From: Microplitis mediator
Lineage: Eukaryota > Arthropoda > Insecta > Hymenoptera > Braconidae
Direction: 5' to 3'
NCBI RefSeq assembly: GCF_029852145.1
Contig: NC_079971.1
Span: 13,249,697 to 13,313,696, forward strand
Length of the DNA: 64,000 nucleotides
Made by a program: the position numbers and the translations under genes. The notes beneath the pieces are model-generated. The model worked only from the letters and a program-made list of their open reading frames with translations. It made no database searches and had not been told where the DNA came from. Below, piece after piece: positions 59,327-64,000 of this stretch. How positions within the stretch are numbered: the first letter of the stretch is position 1; each line of letters begins with the position of its first letter.

Positions 59327-60013
59327 ACTTCTCAGACTCTCAGCATTACCAAGCGCACCATCACCTCAGAGGCTGCTCAATTATTTGACCCTCTGGGCTT
59401 AATCTCACCAGTAATTGTTAAAGCAAAAATTATCATACAGGATCTTTGGCTACAAAAGGTCAACTGGGATGATGCACTCTCACCAGAGCTAGTTCACCGA
59501 TGGAAAACTTTCCGCGATGAACTACCTCAACTCTCTCATCTCAGAATTCCTCGATGGATCAATCTCATCCCAAATTCATCTGGCATCGAGATTCACGGGT
59601 TTTCTGACGCATCTCAAGCTGCAATGTCTGCAGTAATATATCTCAGAGTCTGTCAACCTGGCGAACAGACTCTCATCTCTCTCATCTGCTCAAAAACGAA
59701 AGTAGCACCACTCAAACGTCTCACAATTCCTCGACTCGAACTCTCAGCTGCATTATTGCTCTCAAAACTGGCATCTCATGTCTCGTCGACGCTTCAATTA
59801 TCTCATGTTCCAACTTATTTGTGGACTGACTCATCAAAAACACTTGCTTGGGTTACCAGTGAACCTACAAGATGGAAAGAATTCGTCAAGAATCGAGTTG
59901 AAGCGATCCAGCACCATTCTCCAGATGCACACTGGAGATACATCTCAGGAGAACAGAACCCGGCTGACTGTGCATCCAGGGGTCTAACCGCATCTCAGCT
60001 CATCAACCATTAG
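59327..60013 (+). pseudogene. pol: BEL/Pao RNase H region
   Basis: Same frame. Contains LFDPLGLISPVIVKAKI (the conserved Pao linker), HGFSDASQAAMSAVIYLRV with the first catalytic Asp, LTIPRLELSAALLLSKLAS with the Glu, and VPTYLWTDSSKTLAWV with the next Asp. Then comes WRYISGEQNPADCASRG, which is typical of Pao RNase H. Ends at TAG 60011. Confidence 0.85.
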
Positions 60014-61697
60014 TTATGGTGGTCAGGACCCAGTTGGCTAGCTGATCCTCCCTCTCAATGGCCATCTCATCATGTTCTCAGTTCAGCAGCAGATGAAACA
60101 GTGCAAGTAAACTCAGAAATGAGACCTTGCAAGTCTCATGTCTCTACTAGTACACCTCTCATGCCACTATCATCTCTCATTCACTCATGGACTACACTCA
60201 CAGCTCTACTACAGCGTACTGCAACAATATTCAGAGCTATCTCATGTTTCAAAAAAGTACCTGGTTCAACACTCAGCATCTCACCTCTCACTCCTGCTGA
60301 ATTACAATCAGCTCTCATCCATTGGATTAAATCAACGCAGCAGGAATATTTCTCATCAGAAATCTCAGCATTATCTCAAGGCAATACTCTCAAGAAATCT
60401 CACTGTTTCACCCGTCTCACCGCATTCATCGATCAAGCTGGCGTAATCAGAGTCGGTGGACGTCTTCAAAATTCATCATTGGATGCTGACAGCAAGCATC
60501 CCGCAATCCTTCCCAAGGATTGTACGCTCTCACGTCTCATCATCTCAGACTCTCATCTACGCACTTTTCACGGAGGTACCCAACTTACCTTATCTCATGT
60601 TCGCAAGAAGTGTTGGATAATTGGTGAACGAGCTCCAATTAAAAACTTCATCCATCGCTGTCTCACCTGCGCACGAATGCGGGGAGTCAGATCTCAACAA
60701 CTCATGGGTCAACTTCCATCTCATCGGGTGTCACCATCTCTCGTCTTCGAGAACACTGGAGTCGATTACGCCGGTCCAGTGTCTCTGAAGTTCTTTCAAG
60801 GACGCGGTACTAGATGCTATAAAGGCTGGATCGCTGTCTTTGTCTGTCTCTCAACATCAGCTGTTCACTTGGAGGTTGTCACTGACTACTCCAGTGAAGG
60901 CTTTCTCAAGGCATTCCACCGCTTCACTAGTCGACGGGGAATTCGCCGCACACTTCGAAGTGACTGTGGGCCAAACTTCAAGGATGCTGATCTCATTCTC
61001 AAGCAACTTCTCACCGGTGCTCTCAAGGAATCATCTCATCTCCAGCAGCATCTCGCCAATGACGGAACCCAGTGGTCATTTAACCCACCTGGGGCTCCTC
61101 ATATGGGAGGAAAATGGGAAGCTGCAGTGAAATCAATAAAGTATCATCTTCAGCGAATCATTGCTGATACCCTTCTCACTTACGAAGACTTCTCAACCTT
61201 TCTCATTCAAGTTGAAGCGTTCTCAATTCTCGTCCTCTCAGCGCACTCTCAGAGGATCTGGACGATCTCACTGCTCTCACGCCCGGACATTTTATCCGCG
61301 GTGCTGCCATCAACACCATTCCGGAACCTAATCTCACTGCAATCTCAACCTCAAGGCTATCTCATCTGCAGCATATTCAAAGACGCTTACAGCATTTCTG
61401 GGACCGATGGTCTACAGAATGCTTACAATCTCATCGATCAATCTCAAAATGGAACACCTCTCATCGCGACATCGCAATTAGATCACTTGTCTTGCTCTCA
61501 GACGAGCGGTATCCCCCAACAAAATGGCCGCTCGCCTGTGTCATCCAACTACATCCTGGTGCCGATGGTCTCATCAGAGTGGTCACTCTCAAAACTGCAT
61601 CAACAACTCTCAAAAGGCCAATCAGCAAACTAGTGCTATTGCCCGTCTCATCAACCACGGAAGATTCTCAGAAATTGTCTCACTTCTCCAACGAGTA
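60014..61697 (+). pseudogene. pol: BEL/Pao integrase, one frameshift
   Basis: The zinc-binding region reads RLIISDSHLRTFHGGTQL ... CLTCARMRG. The catalytic core shows Asp in NTGVDYAGPV, Asp in LRSDCGPNFK and Glu in HMGGKWEAAVK, so all three are present. A one-base deletion near 61217 shifts the frame. The downstream carboxy domain is read in the next frame (61218-61697) and includes VLLSDERYPPTKWPLACVI and LKRPISKLVLLPV, typical of Pao integrase tails. The residues after the shift in the long ORF are therefore spurious. Confidence 0.85.
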
Positions 61698-61714
61698 GGA
61701 GAAGGCGGGGAGAA
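61698..61714 (+). promoter_or_regulatory. Polypurine tract of the BEL/Pao element
   Basis: GGAGAAGGCGGGGAGAA (one C) directly before the 3' LTR, the expected primer for plus-strand synthesis. Confidence 0.75.
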
Positions 61715-62365
61715 TGTTCAAATCTCCCGCGCTCAGATATTCAATTCTCACCGTCGATATCTTATCGACCGTATCATCGATCAGTCATCTACAATAGGCG
61801 GCTCCGCTAGTGGCGTTCTCATATAAAAGACCGCTGAAGTGGGGATGAAGAAGACGGATGCGCTGTCTCACTCACTCTTTCAACTCTCTCTCTCACTGAT
61901 ATAGTTCTCAGTGATTTCATGGCTGACGCCTCGTGCTCTCATAAAATCCTTTTGTTATAATCAAATCATTTGCTTTCTCAGTAAATTACTCAGTGCATTT
62001 TGTTTGTAATAATTCATAGTAAATATTCAACTAATTATTTTTGCTCTCATAATTAATCTCAGTGTTTTTAGCAATTTAATTGTTCTCACCTCATGTACCG
62101 GCATAGTTACCGCCAAGTCGCCATCTTGGCCACGTGTTGATCGCGAGTTTGAGTCTCATCAAATAAACATTACTGATATTAAATAATTGCAAGTCTCATC
62201 CTAAATAATTAGCATAAACTGTATGTATTGTAAATAAAATATTTATAGTGTTTATTAATTGCAAATTCAGTGTTAAATAAATTTATTCACTACCCTCCAA
62301 TTCACACACACCAGATCCTCTCATTCTCTCATTATATAATTAATTAGATATTAATTATTTAAATA
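61715..62365 (+). repeat. 3' LTR of the BEL/Pao element
   Basis: 651 bp, same length as the 5' LTR. Its last base pair reads TA instead of CA. Confidence 0.9.
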
Positions 62366-63233
62366 GAATCAAATAAAATTTTACGTGAGGGCATTAAAAC
62401 CAGCAAAAGATGCTACCTTAAAACTACAAAAAGAGCAATTAACATTACCGGAGTTTTACTCAATCTGGTTAATATGCCTAGAAGAAACTGAAACAATAGA
62501 AACACCCCTATCTAAGAATATTATCAAATTTATGAAAATTCGACAGAGTGAACTTTTTAATAATGAAGCTCTGATAGCCGGCGTTTATTTAGATCCTCTT
62601 TATAATGTTTTATTGACTCCACAACAAGAAACTCAGGCTGTAAACCATTTGTGTCAAGTTTGGCAAACTTTGATCTCATTGAAAAAAACAGATCAAGTTG
62701 TACAGGATTCGACAAATAGTTAAACTGATACAACAATTGAAGAATTGAAAAAGGATGAAGCAATCCCATCAATACTTTTACAACAATTACACGCTAGAAA
62801 AAGAGCAAAACTCGAAAATAATGTTGTTATTGACATAAGGCCACTACTATTAAATTTCAAATCTCAACAGGAACGGAGTCATAAAAGTCCTCTGCTTCAA
62901 TATTCGGAAGAAAATAAATTATTGATGCCGGTACTTTATGACTTAGCCGAAATTGTCCTAGCAATGCCTGCTACTCAAGTGACGGTGGAACGACTATTTT
63001 CAGGTTTAAAATATATTTTTTCAGACTTGCGTGGAAGATTAAAATCTGATTTAATTAATTCTATTATGATCGTAAGAACAAATTACAAAGACATTTATGA
63101 TGACGATACTAATACTACCAACAAAGCTAAACCAATAAAAAAAGTAGTAACAAATGTATATCATGAAAGTGCTAAAAATACAGAATGTTTAAATGTATAT
63201 AGTCAACAGCAGAAGGAAGATATAATTGTATAA
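62366..63233 (+). pseudogene. hAT transposase, carboxy-terminal part
   Basis: Resumes after the second GAATC with RALKPAKDATLKLQKEQLTL and LIAGVYLDPLYNVLL. An in-frame TAA at 62721 follows. It then continues as LLQQLHARKRAKLENN and the hAT dimerisation domain YDLAEIVLAMPATQVTVERL with FSGLKYIFSDLRGRLKSDLI. Ends with a natural stop at 63231. A poly(A) signal (AATAAA) follows at about 63242. Confidence 0.85.
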
Positions 63234-63650
63234 TCGTAAAAAATAAAGATAAAAGTAATTGTAAAAAATTTGGAGTTTTTAAAATATTCCATCCAATTTC
63301 CTATCCTTCAATTCTGATTTGAGATTATTGAATAAAGAAAAATTAAAGCTGAGCATTATTAATTGAATTTTTGAATTTAACTTTTTTTGTTTTTAATTTA
63401 TTGATAAATTGTTCGTTCAGTATTTTTTATAGCTACCGAAAAAAACTGAAGACACGCTTTTTCACAAAATTTGTATTATTTAAGTAATACAATTTTTAAC
63501 GGCTTAATTATAATAGTAAAATGCAACAATATGGTTAATATTGCCCAGTCTTGAAATAGTATGATATATAACTGTTCTAAATAATAAATAGTGAAAAAAT
63601 ATTAAATAATGATAAGGATAGACCTAGAGGGGTACAAATGACGAAAAAAA
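63234..63650. other. 3' flank of the hAT gene
   Basis: AT-rich, with AATAAA signals. No terminal inverted repeat of the hAT element was recognised. Confidence 0.3.
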
Positions 63651-63654
63651 AACC

Positions 63655-64000
63655 GTGTGGTCTCATGGAACACCAGATAGGAACGAAGTTCCTTATTATA
63701 AAAATATTAATTTCAAGTTCTATTCGAGGTATAAAGAAAATAATTATTCGGGTATACATTTTTTGTTCCAAAATAACATAAACAAATAAGGTTAAAAATA
63801 TCAAAAAAATATATTTGAACAATTTAATAACCGGGTAACAAAAAAATCCGGAAGCATATTTGTCACAACACTATTTGTTTATGAGATATAAGCATTGTAA
63901 GAAATAGAAAATATCATAATTCTTATAAACAAATGCGTGTAGCTAGAGAACTATAACAGATAAACGTTAGGTTAAAAATTTATAAGAAAGCTTTAGTCAT
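63655..64000. repeat. Inverted-repeat arm, right member (runs off the window)
   Basis: Inverted match to 48230-48560. The minus-strand ORF at 63577-63822 is read through it and is not supported as a gene. Confidence 0.8.

Larger units (their letters stand above)
55268..62365 (+). mobile_element. Complete BEL/Pao LTR retrotransposon
   Basis: Two 651-bp LTRs (55268-55918 and 61715-62365) flanked by the 5-bp duplication GAATC (55263-55267 and 62366-62370). A primer-binding site TGGTCCTTCGAGCCGGAT lies 5 bp after the 5' LTR and a purine tract GGAGAAGGCGGGGAGAA abuts the 3' LTR. Gag, zinc knuckles, protease, RT, RNase H and integrase lie in one frame, broken by about eight stop codons, with one frameshift late in integrase. 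By eye the LTRs differ at about 18 positions (near 3 percent), mostly transitions. Strikingly rich in CTCA throughout. Removing it plus one duplication restores the hAT frame. Confidence 0.9.

Noticed and set aside
63577..63822. Hydrophobic 81-residue ORF resembling a membrane protein
   Set aside because: AT-rich inverted-repeat arm; hydrophobicity follows from base composition.

Overview
This is about 64 kb of AT-rich, non-coding, repeat-dominated DNA from an animal nuclear genome, most likely an insect. Reasons: spliceosomal introns with GT/AG borders; Copia, Ty3/Gypsy, BEL/Pao and hAT elements together; a Copia primer-binding site matching the middle of initiator tRNA-Met, as known for Drosophila copia; and a Gypsy element primed by tRNA-Trp with a CHCC-type gag motif, as known for the CsRn1 lineage. 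The wasp-like AT richness is only a hint at the order. I found no ordinary host gene. Nearly everything is a transposable element, a dead copy, or an element inserted into another element.

Layout. 1-1900: a ~190 bp tandem array and a short palindromic-word array. 1.9-5.5 kb (minus): an intron-containing gene-like family (called U3 here) cut by an LTR retrotransposon. 6.8-8.9 kb: a ~2 kb solo-LTR-like unit. 8.9-12.0 kb (minus): a truncated tRNA-Trp-primed Gypsy. 12.0-19.7 kb: a nest of TIR elements (W2, W3, W4, W5 and a 1.5 kb near-perfect palindrome), three of which carry tRNA-like sequences. 19.8-23.5 kb: a split, intron-containing transposase-like family (U1, plus) interrupted by a decayed member of another family (U2, minus) and by a foldback element. 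24.0-28.3 kb: a foldback element with a Helentron-like insert, then a second solo-LTR-like unit. 28.3-46.5 kb: one TIR element split by a Copia retrotransposon (LTRs 28805-29240 and 45709-46144, 5-bp target duplication CAAAT), itself filled to 17.3 kb by a Gypsy element, a 2 kb LTR, foldback elements and a Helentron-like element. 46.5-52.4 kb: small repeats, palindromes and a U1 amino-terminal gene piece. 52.4-63.2 kb (plus): a hAT transposase gene interrupted by a palindromic element (53368-54683) and by a complete BEL/Pao retrotransposon (55268-62365, target duplication GAATC). The window ends inside an inverted copy of 48.2-48.6 kb.

How it works together. The window is a fossil record of sequential insertion. 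Several insertions can be proved from inside the window, because an uninterrupted copy of the same target is present elsewhere in it, or because removing the insert plus one target duplication restores the reading frame. The most unusual theme is a set of otherwise unrelated small elements, each built from many degenerate copies of its own short palindromic word, several of them carrying a RNA polymerase III-type tRNA-like segment. Two intron-containing protein families (U1, U3) and one further family (U2) could not be assigned to a named class and are the best candidates for under-described mobile or domesticated systems.
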